Positions 1 through 9,410 of a stretch of 59,273 nucleotides of DNA are shown here, piece by piece. Position 1 is the stretch's first letter, and every line of letters begins with the position of its first letter. Both the position numbers and the translations under genes were made by a program. A model generated the notes under the pieces. That model searched no databases and was not told the origin of the DNA. It worked only from the letters and a program-made list of their open reading frames with translations. Source of the stretch: Paracoccaceae bacterium (GTDB lineage Bacteria; Pseudomonadota; Alphaproteobacteria; Rhodobacterales; Rhodobacteraceae); contig JABBAP010000052.1 in assembly GCA_018607905.1 (NCBI GenBank), positions 1 through 59,273 on the forward strand. Reading direction: 5' to 3'.

Positions 1-56
1 AACCCCCGACCCCCTGATTCGTAGTCAGGTACTCTATCCAGCTGAGCTATCGGTGC
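1..56 (-). tRNA. tRNA-Arg(ACG), 3' end cut off by the window edge
   Basis: Read on the minus strand the sequence folds as a tRNA: a 5' acceptor strand GCACCGA, a D arm with the usual AGCTCAGCTGGATAGAGT core, and an anticodon stem CCTGA/TCAGG closing the seven-base loop CTACGAA. The anticodon is ACG (plus-strand positions 20-22), so it decodes arginine CGN codons, probably after conversion of A34 to inosine. The variable region is present, but most of the T arm and the 3' acceptor strand lie outside the window. It sits about 75 bp downstream of the yejF-like stop codon on the same strand. Confidence 0.93.
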
Positions 57-131
57 GTCTGGCAGGGATGTATCGCCGCGCATGTATGAATGCAAGGGGC
101 AAAATGGAGTAGATTGCGTTGCATCGCATTT

Positions 132-2072
132 TTAACTGGCGGCGTCTTTCTGACTGATCACATCAAAGGCAGCGGCCATGAGAGTTTTGGCGTATTCGGT
201 TTGCGGTGCGGCAAAGATTTCTTCGCCTGTACCGGCTTCGACAATGTCACCTTGGCGCATAACCAGAACCTTGTGGCTGAGCGCACGCACAACTTTGAGG
301 TCGTGACTGATGAACAAAAACGCGAGGCCGTATTTCTTTTGTAGGTCACGTAGCAAGTTCACGATCTGGACCTGCACCGTCATATCCAGGGCGGATGTTG
401 GTTCGTCCAGCACAACAAGGCGCGGTTTTTGGATCATCGCGCGGGCAATAGCGATACGTTGGCGTTGGCCGCCCGAAAACTCGTGAGGGTATCTGTCGAT
501 TGTGTCTGGGTCTAAGCCGACCTCGATCAAGATATCTTTCACGGCTTGGCGCGTGTCCGTGTGTTTGGTTTCGGCATGAACGCCAAGCCCTTCAGACACG
601 ATCTGTTCCACCGTCATGCGCGGAGAAAGTGATCCGTATGGGTCTTGAAACACCATCTGCATGTCTCGGCGCAAGGGTTGTAACGCTTTGTTCTTAAGGC
701 CCTGAACATCATTGCCAAGGAACACGACGGGACCATCCGATGAGATGAGGCGCATCATTCCGAGGGCGAGCGTGGTTTTGCCCGATCCGCTCTCGCCAAC
801 AATCCCCAGCGTTTCACCAGCGCGAATTGAAAAGCTGGCGCCGTTCACGGCCTTGATGTGATCCACGGTGTTGCGCATGATGCCCCGTTTGATCGGGAAC
901 CAAACGCGAAAATCTTTGGTGGAGAGGATTTCTTCTGCATCTTCTGCCACTGGGTCTGGGGTGCCTGTGGTTTCGGCGGCCAGCAGGGTTTTCGTGTAGG
1001 GATGTTGTGGGTTTTCAAAAATGTCTTTGGTCGGGCCTGTTTCTACGATTTTACCGTGCTGCATGACACAAACGCGATCCGCGATTTTGCGCACGATGGT
1101 CAGGTCGTGGGTGATAAAAAGCATTCCCATGCCCTCGGCCTTTTGAATGTCTTCAAGAAGGTCAAGGATTTGCGCTTGGATTGTGACATCAAGCGCGGTG
1201 GTGGGTTCATCTGCGATCAACAAATCGGGGCCGTTGGCCAGTGCCATTGCGATCATTACGCGCTGGCGTTGTCCGCCCGACAGTTGGTGTGGGTAATCAT
1301 CAAGACGGCTGGCGGCGTTGCGGATGCCAACCTTTTCAAGAAGGTCCACGCAGGCTGTGCGATAGGGGTTTTCGGACAACCAATCGCCAAGCACGTGCAC
1401 GAGGCAAAGTTGGATTGGCAGAAGAACAAGGCCGATTGCGCCGATCCACAACAGCGCGGCGAAGACGAACCAAAGGAGGGACCAGAGCAAACTGAATAGG
1501 CCGGTGAGGGCGTAGAGAAAGATTGCGACGGCGCCTTCGGGCTGTTCAATCCATGTGAGTGCGCCTTGGCCGCGCAACACGCCGATGCCAGCCGTGATTA
1601 CGACGTATGCAAGCAGTGCGCCAACGAAGAGCAGAAGCGAGCGCAGGGTTACAATTTTGCTGATGCGTTTGGAAACAAAGCCTTGAACGAGCTGCTGCGC
1701 GACGGATTGCCCTTCGGCTGTTTGGTGCAGTGATAACCCTTCGGTCAATTGCTTTTCGATGCTGTGCAGCGGGTTAAGCGAGGTCATCGGTTCTTGGAAA
1801 ATAAAGCTGATGTCGTTGCCGCGCACCGAACGAAGTGTCGCATCATCTGCGCCCACCATTTCTGTGCTACGGTATTGCACCGAGCCCGAAATATCTGCGC
1901 TGTCAGGGAGCAGTTTAACAGTTGAAAGCGCGGTGACAGATTTGCCTGATCCGCTTTCCCCAACAAGAGCGACAGTTTCGCCTGCATTCACGGTGAAACT
2001 GATGCCGTCCACCGCGGGTTTGTTGGTGCCAAAGGCAATGCTTAGGTCTTGGACGTTCAATACTTGGGTCAT
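132..2072 (-). CDS. yejF: YejF-type dual ATP-binding protein of a peptide ABC importer, with a hydrophobic insertion
   Basis: This protein of 646 residues carries two ABC ATPase domains that power the importer encoded just upstream. Domain 1 has Walker A GESGSGKS (38-45), Q-loop at about 93, LSGGQ (264-268) and Walker B (284-290). Domain 2 has Walker A (426-433), FSGGQ (532-536) and Walker B (552-558). Proteins of this kind are usually near 535 residues. The excess lies between the Q-loop and the signature of domain 1, about residues 122-237, and is strongly hydrophobic with what look like three membrane-spanning stretches (about 144-166, 180-203, 205-228). The reading frame is intact and both flanks match the family. 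The gene overlaps the yejE-like gene by 4 bp, so it is translationally coupled. Family assignment is secure; the function of the insertion is unknown. Confidence 0.9.
   Translation of the reverse strand: MTQVLNVQDLSIAFGTNKPAVDGISFTVNAGETVALVGESGSGKSVTALSTVKLLPDSADISGSVQYRSTEMVGADDATLRSVRGNDISFIFQEPMTSLNPLHSIEKQLTEGLSLHQTAEGQSVAQQLVQGFVSKRISKIVTLRSLLLFVGALLAYVVITAGIGVLRGQGALTWIEQPEGAVAIFLYALTGLFSLLWSLLWFVFAALLWIGAIGLVLLPIQLCLVHVLGDWLSENPYRTACVDLLEKVGIRNAASRLDDYPHQLSGGQRQRVMIAMALANGPDLLIADEPTTALDVTIQAQILDLLEDIQKAEGMGMLFITHDLTIVRKIADRVCVMQHGKIVETGPTKDIFENPQHPYTKTLLAAETTGTPDPVAEDAEEILSTKDFRVWFPIKRGIMRNTVDHIKAVNGASFSIRAGETLGIVGESGSGKTTLALGMMRLISSDGPVVFLGNDVQGLKNKALQPLRRDMQMVFQDPYGSLSPRMTVEQIVSEGLGVHAETKHTDTRQAVKDILIEVGLDPDTIDRYPHEFSGGQRQRIAIARAMIQKPRLVVLDEPTSALDMTVQVQIVNLLRDLQKKYGLAFLFISHDLKVVRALSHKVLVMRQGDIVEAGTGEEIFAAPQTEYAKTLMAAAFDVISQKDAAS
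1362..1710 (-). other. Segment coding the hydrophobic insertion in the first ATPase domain
   Basis: These codons (about residues 122-237 of the YejF-like protein) interrupt the helical subdomain of the first nucleotide-binding domain. The encoded stretch has a basic start (FVSKRISK), then about 85 residues dominated by Leu, Ala, Val, Ile, Phe and Trp with few charges, in three runs long enough to cross a membrane. Normal family sequence resumes at [10 protein letters not shown], which leads to LSGGQ. I do not recognise the insert as any known domain. Confidence 0.7.
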
Positions 2073-3184
2073 TTGAACGTCTTTCTTGGATCAAATGCGT
2101 CGCGAACCCCTTCGAAGATAAAGACCAGCAGCGAAAGCATGAGCGAGATGCTGAGGAATGCGGAAAAAGCCAACCAAGGGGATTGCAAATTGTTACGTGC
2201 TTGGAGCGCCAGTTCACCCAGCGACGGATAGGATGGCGGTAGACCGAAACCGAGGAAATCGAGGCCGGTTAAAGCCCCGATTGCGCCTGTTATTTGAAAC
2301 GGTAGGAAGGTGATTGTCGCGACCATTGCGTTGGGCAGCAGGTGGCGGAACATGATTTTCCAATCGGGCACGCCAAGGGCGCGGGCGGCTCGCACATATT
2401 CGAAATTTCGGGCGCGAAGAAATTCGGCGCGAACAAGGCCAACGAGCCCCATCCAACTGAACAGGATGATGAGCACTGTCAGCAATATGAAATTCATCGT
2501 GAAAATGGCCGACATGATGATGATGATATAGAGCATCGGTGTGGAGGACCAAATTTCCAAAATGCGCTGGAAAAACAGATCAACCCAGCCGCCGAAATAC
2601 CCCATGACAGCCCCAGCGGCGATGCCAATGGCGGACGAAAATATTACAACGATAAGGGCAAACACAGTCGAAATACGAAAGCCGTGAATGATACGCGCCA
2701 GCACGTCGCGGGTTTGATCATCGGTTCCGAGCCAGTGGTTTGCATCTGGTGGCGATGGAGCTGTCGCCACGTCATAGTTGATGGTGTTGAAACTGTATCG
2801 CACGGGCGCCCATAGGATCCAGCCTTTGTCGAAACCTTCGGTTGCGGTGTCAAATGTGCCAGCGGCCACTTTTTCGAGGATGTCTTCGGGTTCGTCAAAG
2901 CAATCCTCAACGCCGCCCGTTTTGATGAGGCATTGTACGACGGGATCGGGGTATTCTGGTTCGGTTTCAAAGTCGCCGCCAAAAGCTGTTTCTGGATAGA
3001 ATTGAAACGCTGGCGTGAAAAGTTCGCCTTTGAACGATACCAACAGCGGTTTGTCGTTGGCGACCAATTCGGCGAAAAGGCAGATCACGAAAACGATGCT
3101 GAAAACCCACAAAGACCAAACGGCGCGGCGGTTAGCGCGAAAGTTGGCAAGGCGGCGCCGTGCGATGGATGATTTGAATATCAT
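2069..3184 (-). CDS. yejE: YejE-type peptide ABC transporter permease
   Basis: Inner-membrane permease of 371 residues, OppC/DppC type. After a short cytoplasmic start and first membrane helix (about 20-45) there is a long extracytoplasmic stretch of about 130 residues rich in Asp, Glu and Pro, then the core with about five more helices. The ATPase-contacting EAA loop is visible near residues 265-290 (YVRAARALGVPDWKIMFRHL). The long loop after helix 1 fits YejE better than short OppC proteins. The gene overlaps both neighbours by 4 bp, so yejB, yejE and yejF are probably one coupled unit. Substrates of this family include oligopeptides and peptide-like compounds; the actual substrate here cannot be read from the sequence. 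Confidence 0.9.
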   Translation of the reverse strand: MIFKSSIARRRLANFRANRRAVWSLWVFSIVFVICLFAELVANDKPLLVSFKGELFTPAFQFYPETAFGGDFETEPEYPDPVVQCLIKTGGVEDCFDEPEDILEKVAAGTFDTATEGFDKGWILWAPVRYSFNTINYDVATAPSPPDANHWLGTDDQTRDVLARIIHGFRISTVFALIVVIFSSAIGIAAGAVMGYFGGWVDLFFQRILEIWSSTPMLYIIIIMSAIFTMNFILLTVLIILFSWMGLVGLVRAEFLRARNFEYVRAARALGVPDWKIMFRHLLPNAMVATITFLPFQITGAIGALTGLDFLGFGLPPSYPSLGELALQARNNLQSPWLAFSAFLSISLMLSLLVFIFEGVRDAFDPRKTFK

Positions 3185-4260
3185 GTTTCACGGCTCTCAA
3201 AATCAATGCGCGGATCGACAAAGACATACATAAGATCAGAGATCAGGCTGACGACGAGGCCCATCAAGCCAAAGATGTAAAGCGTGCCAAAGAAGACCGC
3301 ATAATCGCGATCTAGCGCGGCTTTGAAACCAAGAAGGCCAAGCCCGTCGAGCGAGAAAACGATTTCGATGATTAAGGATGATTGGAAAAATACGCCGATA
3401 AAGGCCGCGGGGAAGCCTGCGATAATGATCAGCATCGCGTTGCGAAATACGTGGCCGTAAAACACACGGCTTTCCTTGAGGCCTTTGGCGCGGGCGGTGA
3501 TGACGTACTGTTTTTTGATCTCATCCAAGAAGGAATTTTTGGTCAGCAAAGTCAGGGTTGCAAACGCGCCGATGGTGGACGCCGTGACGGGCAGCACGAT
3601 GTGCCACAGGTAATCTTTGACTTGGCCAAAGAAGCTGAGGTTTTCGAAGTTATCAGACCAAAGGCCGCGATTTGGGAACCATTGGAAAAAAGACCCGCCT
3701 GCGAAAACAACAAGGAGCAAGATCGCGAACAGAAAGCCTGGAATTGCATAGGCCGCGATAATGATGCCAGACGACCATGTGTCAAAGCTGGTGCCGTCTG
3801 ACACGGCTTTGCGGATACCAAGCGGGATCGAAATGAGGTAGGCGAGCAGGGTCGACCAAACGCCGAGTGTGATCGAAACGGGCAGCTTTTCTTTGATCAG
3901 TTCAAGCACACTGATGGAGCGAAAATAGCTTTCGCCAAATTCAAAACGAAAGTAATCGCCCATCATCAAAAAGAACCGTTGGTAGGCCGGTTTGTCCAGA
4001 TTGAATTGCTTTTCCAAATCAGCGATCAACTCGGGCGGAAGGCCGCGCGCGCCCTCGTATATTGTGGATTCGCCACCTGATTGGACCTCTGATCCGCCGC
4101 CAGTGATGCGGTCTGTGGCCGAGCTGTCGTTTTCAAGTTGCGAGATGATCCGTTCGATCGGGCCACCTGGAACAAACTGGATTAGCGTGAAATTGATCAG
4201 CATGATGCCAATCAATGTTGGGATCATTAGCCATAGCCGTCTGAAAATATAAGCGCCCAT
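3181..4260 (-). CDS. yejB: YejB-type peptide ABC transporter permease
   Basis: Inner-membrane permease of 359 residues, OppB/DppB type, the partner of the YejE-like protein. It begins with a membrane helix (about 9-30) carrying the family-typical NFTLIQFVPGGP stretch, followed by an extracytoplasmic segment to about residue 130 and then five further helices. The EAA loop appears near residues 250-280 (ITARAKGLKESRVFYGHVFRNAM). The start codon follows the stop of the binding-protein gene directly, and the 3' end overlaps yejE by 4 bp, so the cluster is a tight operon in the order yejA-yejB-yejE-yejF. Confidence 0.9.
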   Translation of the reverse strand: MGAYIFRRLWLMIPTLIGIMLINFTLIQFVPGGPIERIISQLENDSSATDRITGGGSEVQSGGESTIYEGARGLPPELIADLEKQFNLDKPAYQRFFLMMGDYFRFEFGESYFRSISVLELIKEKLPVSITLGVWSTLLAYLISIPLGIRKAVSDGTSFDTWSSGIIIAAYAIPGFLFAILLLVVFAGGSFFQWFPNRGLWSDNFENLSFFGQVKDYLWHIVLPVTASTIGAFATLTLLTKNSFLDEIKKQYVITARAKGLKESRVFYGHVFRNAMLIIIAGFPAAFIGVFFQSSLIIEIVFSLDGLGLLGFKAALDRDYAVFFGTLYIFGLMGLVVSLISDLMYVFVDPRIDFESRET

Positions 4261-6156
4261 TTAGCGAAGAGCGCCTTGTGATTTGAGGGCGTCGAGCTTT
4301 TCTTGATCGATCCACCACGTGCCGATAACGCCGCGCGAATAGAGCGGTTTGGTTTTCGGGCGGCCAAACACATCCCAATAGGCGAGGTTGTGGCTGCCTT
4401 TGTACCAGTTCGGAACCCAGATGTGCATGCTACGCATAACGCGATCCAGCGAACGCACGGCAGTTTGCATGTCTTCGCGTGTTTCCGCCTGAGCGATTTT
4501 TATGATCAGGGCATCGACAACGGGATTAGCGATGCCAGAATAATTGCTGCTGCCTGCGGTTTTGGCGCCGGTTGAGCCAAAGGTTTGTGCTAATTCTTCG
4601 CCCGGGGATAGGGACATAGACAAGCGCCCAGGAATTAGATCGTAGTCGAATTCCTTTTGGCGTTGCTGCATTTGGGCAGAGTCGATCAGGCTGTAGCGGG
4701 CATCAACACCCAAGCGTTTCAGGTTTTCAACGTAAGGGTTGATGATCCGTTCAAATGCGGGGCTGTCGTCCACCAATTCCAATGCAAGGATTTCGCCCTT
4801 GGCGTTGGTGCGTTTGCCGTTCACGACCTTCCAGCCTGCATCATCGAGCAACTTACCCGCAGCGCGAACTGCTTTTCGATCAACCTGATTGGGGCGCGAC
4901 ACCAACGGAGTGAACGGAGGATCGGTAAAGATTTCGGCGGGTAGTTGACCCCGAAATTCTTCTAATAAGGCGAGTTCGCTGCCTGACAGCACGCCCTCGG
5001 ACTGCATATTGGAATTTTCCCAAAAGCTGTCAGTGCGCTCATAAAGGCCATAAAATAGTGTGCGATTGGACCATTCGAAGTTGAACATCATGCCGATGGC
5101 TTGACGAACGCGAGGGTCCGAAAACTTGTCTTTGCGCATGTTGATCCAAAAACCCTGCGTGCCAGAGGGACGGTCATCTGGAATGGTTTCTTTGATCACA
5201 AAACCCTTGTCTATCGCAGAGAAATTATAACTGTTCGCCCAGTTCTTCGATGTGAATTCTTCGTGGAACAGGAAAGAGCCAGCTTTAAATGCCTCTAGCG
5301 CGACGGTGCGATCAGTGAAATATTCGTAAAGATAGCAGTCAAAGTTGCCTGACCCCTTGTTATGGGGCAGGTCTTTGGCCCAGTAATTTTCAATTTTGCA
5401 ATATTTGATCGAACGGCCCGGTTTGATGTCGCTCGCCGTGTAACCACCCGATGTAACTGGCACATCGATGGTGCTTTCGCCGAAATCTCTGTCCTCGTAA
5501 TAATGTTTCGCTAGGATCGTGAGGCCACCGGCTTGTGCAGGTAAATCGCGTGTATTTACGCCGTCTTTGAAGGTGAATTTAACGCGGTGACTATCAAGCG
5601 CTTCGACTGTTTCAAAATCTTTGTAGATGATTTTGTAAACTGGGTGGCCTTTTTCCATCAGGATGTCGAAGGAAAATACCACGTCTTGCGCGGTGATGGG
5701 GTGGCCGTCTGAAAAGGTTGCCTCGGGCCGCATGTTAAAAATCGCCCACTGGCGGTTTTCGGGGTATTCTATGGTTTCTGCGACATAGCCATAAATACTG
5801 TCGGGTTCATCGCCTGAACTGGTCATCAGGCTGGAATACATCAAGCCGAGGCCTTGCGCGGGATTGCCTTTCAGAATGAACGCATTGAGGCTGTCAAAGG
5901 TGCCCGATGCACCCGAGCCAAGGAACGAAATAGTTCCGCCCTGGGGGGCGTCTGGATTTACGTAATCCCAATGTTTGAAATCAGCCGGGTATTTCAATTC
6001 GCCAAATGTAGAAATGCCGTGCGATTTAGTAACTTTGTCCTGAGCGTTTGCAAGGGTTGCCCCAAGCGCCAACGCGATAAAAACAAAACTTGCAAAAAAG
6101 ATGCTGCGCATAGGTGTTTTGGATGCCGCCGCAGTCTCTGCTTTTGGTTGCCCCAT
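4261..6156 (-). CDS. yejA: YejA-type periplasmic peptide-binding protein
   Basis: Extracellular solute-binding protein of 631 residues, family 5 (peptide/nickel binding), which captures substrate in the periplasm for YejBEF. An export signal is present: a hydrophobic stretch at about 16-36 ending ATLANAQD. The family-5 features of a large two-lobed protein follow, for example YVNPDAPQGGT near 65-75 and the FSDGHPITAQDV segment near 150. The start at 6156 is supported by a GGGAGGG ribosome-binding site; an internal Met at about residue 16 would give a more conventional signal peptide. The gene is first in the operon. Enterobacterial YejABEF takes up microcin C and peptides; whether that holds here is not shown. 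Confidence 0.88.
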   Translation of the reverse strand: MGQPKAETAAASKTPMRSIFFASFVFIALALGATLANAQDKVTKSHGISTFGELKYPADFKHWDYVNPDAPQGGTISFLGSGASGTFDSLNAFILKGNPAQGLGLMYSSLMTSSGDEPDSIYGYVAETIEYPENRQWAIFNMRPEATFSDGHPITAQDVVFSFDILMEKGHPVYKIIYKDFETVEALDSHRVKFTFKDGVNTRDLPAQAGGLTILAKHYYEDRDFGESTIDVPVTSGGYTASDIKPGRSIKYCKIENYWAKDLPHNKGSGNFDCYLYEYFTDRTVALEAFKAGSFLFHEEFTSKNWANSYNFSAIDKGFVIKETIPDDRPSGTQGFWINMRKDKFSDPRVRQAIGMMFNFEWSNRTLFYGLYERTDSFWENSNMQSEGVLSGSELALLEEFRGQLPAEIFTDPPFTPLVSRPNQVDRKAVRAAGKLLDDAGWKVVNGKRTNAKGEILALELVDDSPAFERIINPYVENLKRLGVDARYSLIDSAQMQQRQKEFDYDLIPGRLSMSLSPGEELAQTFGSTGAKTAGSSNYSGIANPVVDALIIKIAQAETREDMQTAVRSLDRVMRSMHIWVPNWYKGSHNLAYWDVFGRPKTKPLYSRGVIGTWWIDQEKLDALKSQGALR

Positions 6157-6278
6157 AAAGTCACCCTCCCTGTTTGGCGAAATAATACATCTTGGTTAAT
6201 AAATAGGTAAATCTAGTCGTTCGTAAACAGCAACACGCAATACTGTGAGTTTTGTTTCGAATTTCCAACCGCATAAGC

Positions 6279-6306
6279 AAAAGGCCGCCCCAGTGGACGG
6301 CCTTTG
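6279..6306 (-). terminator. Rho-independent terminator of the cytochrome c gene
   Basis: On the minus strand, about 18 bp past the cytochrome c stop codon, AAAGGCCGTCC pairs with a GGGCGGCCTTT arm across a small loop and is followed by TTTTGCTT. The GC-rich stem plus T-run is a standard intrinsic terminator and separates this gene from the yej operon. Confidence 0.75.
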
Positions 6307-6324
6307 ATGTTCGATTTGATCCGT

Positions 6325-6846
6325 TTATTTCAGCGTTTCAAGATATTTGATCACGTTTGCACGATCCATTTCTTTTTTCAGACCTGCAAAGCTCATCTTT
6401 GTTCCGTTGATGTAAGCCGATGGTTTGATCAGAAACGCGTTCAGGCTTTCAAAGTCCCAGTCGCCTTCAAAGGATGCCATCGCACCAGAATATTCGTAGC
6501 CTGCAACACCGCCAATGCGACGATCCAAAACATTAAACAAATATGGACCAGTGCCGTTCGCGCCGTCTTCAACTTTGTGACAGGCTTTACACTTTGAGAA
6601 GATTTTCTTGCCTTTGCCAGCATCTGCGGCGGCCATCATTTCGTCCAGTGTCATGACTGGTTCGTCACTGCTGCCAGTTTCAACTGCTGCAACTTCGATT
6701 GGATAGCCCGAGACGTGCTCTTCGCCGTCGCCGTGACCACTGCTGCCAACGTGGTACATCGTTTCAGCGGCCCAGCCAGCCAAAAGAAAAACGAGCAACG
6801 CTGCGCACAGGCCGCCGACGATTTTGGTTGATTCCATTGTATCCAT
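6325..6846 (-). CDS. Membrane-anchored class I cytochrome c (cytochrome c552/CycM-like)
   Basis: A 173-residue cytochrome c tethered to the inner membrane. Residues 8-30 form an uncleaved hydrophobic anchor, followed by a flexible acidic linker to about residue 70 and a haem domain. The haem-binding motif is CKACH (Cys86, Cys89, His90), and the distal Met ligand is probably the Met of GTKMSFAG near residue 150. The domain ends with a typical helix (VIKYLETLK). Such proteins shuttle electrons between the bc1 complex and terminal oxidases in alphaproteobacteria. The gene stands alone with its own terminator. An alternative start three codons downstream (MESTK) is possible. Confidence 0.9.
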   Translation of the reverse strand: MDTMESTKIVGGLCAALLVFLLAGWAAETMYHVGSSGHGDGEEHVSGYPIEVAAVETGSSDEPVMTLDEMMAAADAGKGKKIFSKCKACHKVEDGANGTGPYLFNVLDRRIGGVAGYEYSGAMASFEGDWDFESLNAFLIKPSAYINGTKMSFAGLKKEMDRANVIKYLETLK

Positions 6847-6999
6847 GGTTCTGCCTTACCTAAGCTGCGGGACAAGTTTCCCACACATTCTATTCCGCCG
6901 CACTTCTAGCGCCTTCCCCTAGCAACTTGCAAGGTGTACATACCGCGACGAAACGCCCTTATGGGCGAAAAATAGTGGTTTTTGAGGGTTGCAAAGAAA

Positions 7000-7839
7000 A
7001 TGGTCACAAAAGCGAGCAAGATTGCCTTCCAAGGAGAACTTGGCGCGTATTCTCATCAGGCCTGCGTTGAGGCGTTTCCGGATGCCCAAGTTGTGGCCTG
7101 CAAAACCTTCGAAAGTGCTATCGCAACGGTGAAACGGGGCGACGCTGATCTGGCGATGCTGCCTGTCGAAAACTCGACCTATGGGCGTGTGGCAGACATG
7201 CATTATCTGCTGCCCGAAAGCGGATTGCATATTATTGGCGAGCATTTTGTGCGGGTGCATATCAATTTGATGGGTGTGCCAGGGGCTACGTTAGATGGGA
7301 TTACATCTGCCAAAAGCCATACGGTATTGCTTGGGCAATGTCGGAGGTTTTTGAATGAACACAACATGTTGCCAATGGTTGGTGTCGATACTGCAGGGTC
7401 GGCGCAAGAAGTCGCTGCTGCTGGCGATCCATCAATGGGTGCGTTGGCTGGGGATTTGGCTGCAGAGATTTATGGCCTCGAAGTGCTGGCCCATCATATT
7501 GAAGACAACCAAAATAACACGACGCGATTCTTGGTAATGTCGCCTGACTCTCAGATTGCGCAACAATCGGGTGATGAGCTTATCACCACGTTTGTTTTCC
7601 GTGTTCGCAACATTCCAGCCGCCCTTTATAAGGCGCTGGGCGGGTTTGCGACGAACGGGGTGAATATGGTGAAATTGGAAAGCTATATGGGTGGCGCGTT
7701 CACCGCGACGGAGTTCTATGCCGATATTGTTGGGCATCCCGAAGATCCGCCTGTGCAGCGTGCCCTAGAAGAATTGGCGTATTTTACCGATAATTTGGAA
7801 ATATTGGGCGTTTACAAAGCGGATCAGTCGCGCAGTTAG
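7000..7839 (+). CDS. pheA: Prephenate dehydratase
   Basis: A stand-alone enzyme of 279 residues that decarboxylates and dehydrates prephenate to phenylpyruvate, the committed step to phenylalanine. The N-terminal catalytic lobes start with IAFQGELGAYSHQA and contain the hallmark NNTTRFLV, with the catalytic Thr of the TRF motif. A C-terminal ACT domain follows (about 195-275), the usual site for feedback by phenylalanine. There is no fused chorismate mutase. I chose ATG at 7000, with GAGGG 11 bp upstream, over an in-frame TTG at 6982. Its stop overlaps the convergent SRPBCC gene by 4 bp. Confidence 0.93.
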   Translation: MVTKASKIAFQGELGAYSHQACVEAFPDAQVVACKTFESAIATVKRGDADLAMLPVENSTYGRVADMHYLLPESGLHIIGEHFVRVHINLMGVPGATLDGITSAKSHTVLLGQCRRFLNEHNMLPMVGVDTAGSAQEVAAAGDPSMGALAGDLAAEIYGLEVLAHHIEDNQNNTTRFLVMSPDSQIAQQSGDELITTFVFRVRNIPAALYKALGGFATNGVNMVKLESYMGGAFTATEFYADIVGHPEDPPVQRALEELAYFTDNLEILGVYKADQSRS

Positions 7840-8303
7840 CGGGATTTATTGTAGTTGTTTTCGATGTAATTCGCGTAGGTCCAAAACCGATGGTTAAACT
7901 TGCGATTCATGCTGTTTTTAGCCAGCTTTGCCGACTGCAATATGAGCCGCGCAGAGATGGTTTTTGGTTTCAAAACGGTGGTCACTTTGATGCGGGATTG
8001 CTTGCGGGTTAGTGCCATTGATTCCATTGTAGCGAAAGCTTCGATGCCAGATGATTTTACAAAGAATTTCAGTAGGTTATCGGGTCTGTATTCGGTGAGT
8101 TCGATCCGTACTTTGCGCCGTTTTCCACGCAAATCACCCGAAACATTCCAAGTCATTCCTGTGGCTTTCTCGGCTAAGGTATCTTCGCGATCAACATCTG
8201 CGCCAGTGCGTAATGCGTAGGATTCGTAGCTTTCGAAATCCGACAGTTGTTGGAAGACAAAATCGAGCGGGGCATTGACGTCTTGAACGCTGGAAAACTG
8301 CAT
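7836..8303 (-). CDS. SRPBCC (START/Bet v 1-like) family protein
   Basis: A 155-residue soluble protein with the SRPBCC lipid- or ligand-binding fold. The N terminus (FSSVQDVNAPLDFVFQQLSDFESY) is the usual first strand and helix, followed by alternating strands and a long basic C-terminal helix (about 120-150) expected to close the cavity. No signal peptide or catalytic motif is visible, so ligand and role are unknown. It is convergent with pheA and transcribed alone. Confidence 0.7.
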   Translation of the reverse strand: MQFSSVQDVNAPLDFVFQQLSDFESYESYALRTGADVDREDTLAEKATGMTWNVSGDLRGKRRKVRIELTEYRPDNLLKFFVKSSGIEAFATMESMALTRKQSRIKVTTVLKPKTISARLILQSAKLAKNSMNRKFNHRFWTYANYIENNYNKSR

Positions 8304-8349
8304 AATCGAAGGCCTGTGCTATCTATCCGACTTCGCGAATCGGTTGGCG

Positions 8350-9312
8350 CTAATCTAGTGTGTCAGATAACCAGTTGTGAATTAAAAAATGCGCAATGGA
8401 GCCTTTGCGTGCAGGTTTGAGCGCCGGATTCTCGCCATGTGTTGCCGCAAAGACCTCTTCTCTGGTGAACCAACGCGCGTCCTCTATCTCTTTGGGATCA
8501 ATGGTGATTTCGGTGTTTTCAGCCTCCGCTGCGCAGCCAATCATCAGGCTTGCAGGGAAGGGCCAAGGTTGGGATGAAAGATAGCGCACTTTTCCCAATC
8601 GAATGCCGCTTTCTTCAAAAACCTCGCGTCGTGCGGCGGCTTCCATGGTTTCACCCGGTTCCATAAACCCTGCGAGAAGGGAAAACATACCGTCTGGCCA
8701 GCCAGGAGAGCGACCCATGAGGACAGAATTTCCCTTTGTTGCCAATACGATAACAACTGGATCGGTGCGTGGGAAGTGATGCGCGCCACAGCTTGGGCAA
8801 TCACGTTGCCAGCCTGCCATTTCGGGCGCAGATTTTTCACCGCATTTGGCACAAAAGCCGTGGATTCGGTGCCATTCAAAGATGCCGCGCGCGGTAGCGG
8901 CGAGCTCAGCATCACGCGGTGTGAGTTTAGCCATGATTCCGCGCAATTCAGTGAATACCTGCGTTTCGGGAAATCCTGGATAGCGATTTTGGCTAGGGTC
9001 AAAGAAATTTGCCAGCGCTGCGTCGTCTATCATCGGGTCTTTCCACGGGGAAATATCATGTGCGAAAATAGCTGTGCCGTCTTCCTCAATACCAATGAAA
9101 ATTGGTTCACTTACGGCTTCAGACAGCACCGCATGGGTGGGATCAAGACGCATTATCTCTTTGGTTTCAAAGTCAAAAAGCGGTTTTCCGCGCCACAGAA
9201 CAATGGCTTTGCCTGACGTGCGAAGCGCATCTAGTTTTGCGGGATCTTCGCGGTGATGTGCCGCGCGTTCAAGGCCTGAGCCGCCAAAAGTTACGTCTTC
9301 TGCGTTTAACAT
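8350..9312 (-). CDS. nudC: NADH pyrophosphatase (NudC-type Nudix hydrolase)
   Basis: A 320-residue Nudix enzyme that splits NADH and NAD-capped RNA 5' ends into NMN(H) and AMP. It has the NudC N-terminal domain, a four-cysteine zinc ribbon (CAKCG and CPSCG near 155-177), the Nudix box beginning GFMEPGETMEAAARREVFEE near 216-236, and the specificity motif SQPWPFPASLM just after it. This set of motifs is diagnostic for the NADH-preferring subgroup. It is a single gene flanked by the SRPBCC gene and the SRP RNA. Confidence 0.93.
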   Translation of the reverse strand: MLNAEDVTFGGSGLERAAHHREDPAKLDALRTSGKAIVLWRGKPLFDFETKEIMRLDPTHAVLSEAVSEPIFIGIEEDGTAIFAHDISPWKDPMIDDAALANFFDPSQNRYPGFPETQVFTELRGIMAKLTPRDAELAATARGIFEWHRIHGFCAKCGEKSAPEMAGWQRDCPSCGAHHFPRTDPVVIVLATKGNSVLMGRSPGWPDGMFSLLAGFMEPGETMEAAARREVFEESGIRLGKVRYLSSQPWPFPASLMIGCAAEAENTEITIDPKEIEDARWFTREEVFAATHGENPALKPARKGSIAHFLIHNWLSDTLD

Positions 9313-9376
9313 TTTTATTCCAGTCTTTGCTTAGACAAACTTGTGACATGCAGCGCAAAGGGTTGCAATCGTGACC

Positions 9377-9405
9377 TTGGCAAGTGGGTTTTTTGATACT
9401 ATATG
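9377..9405 (+). promoter_or_regulatory. Promoter of the SRP RNA gene
   Basis: TTGGCA (9377-9382), a 17-bp spacer, then TATATG (9400-9405) lies about 6 bp before the first base of the SRP RNA helix. Both hexamers are close to the housekeeping sigma factor consensus and the spacing is ideal. Confidence 0.7.
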
Positions 9406-9410
9406 GTTCC

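Noticed and set aside
6952-6965. Small CGCCC/GGGCG hairpin in front of pheA as an attenuator.
   Set aside because: Only five pairs, and no leader peptide with Phe codons or T-run; too weak to call.
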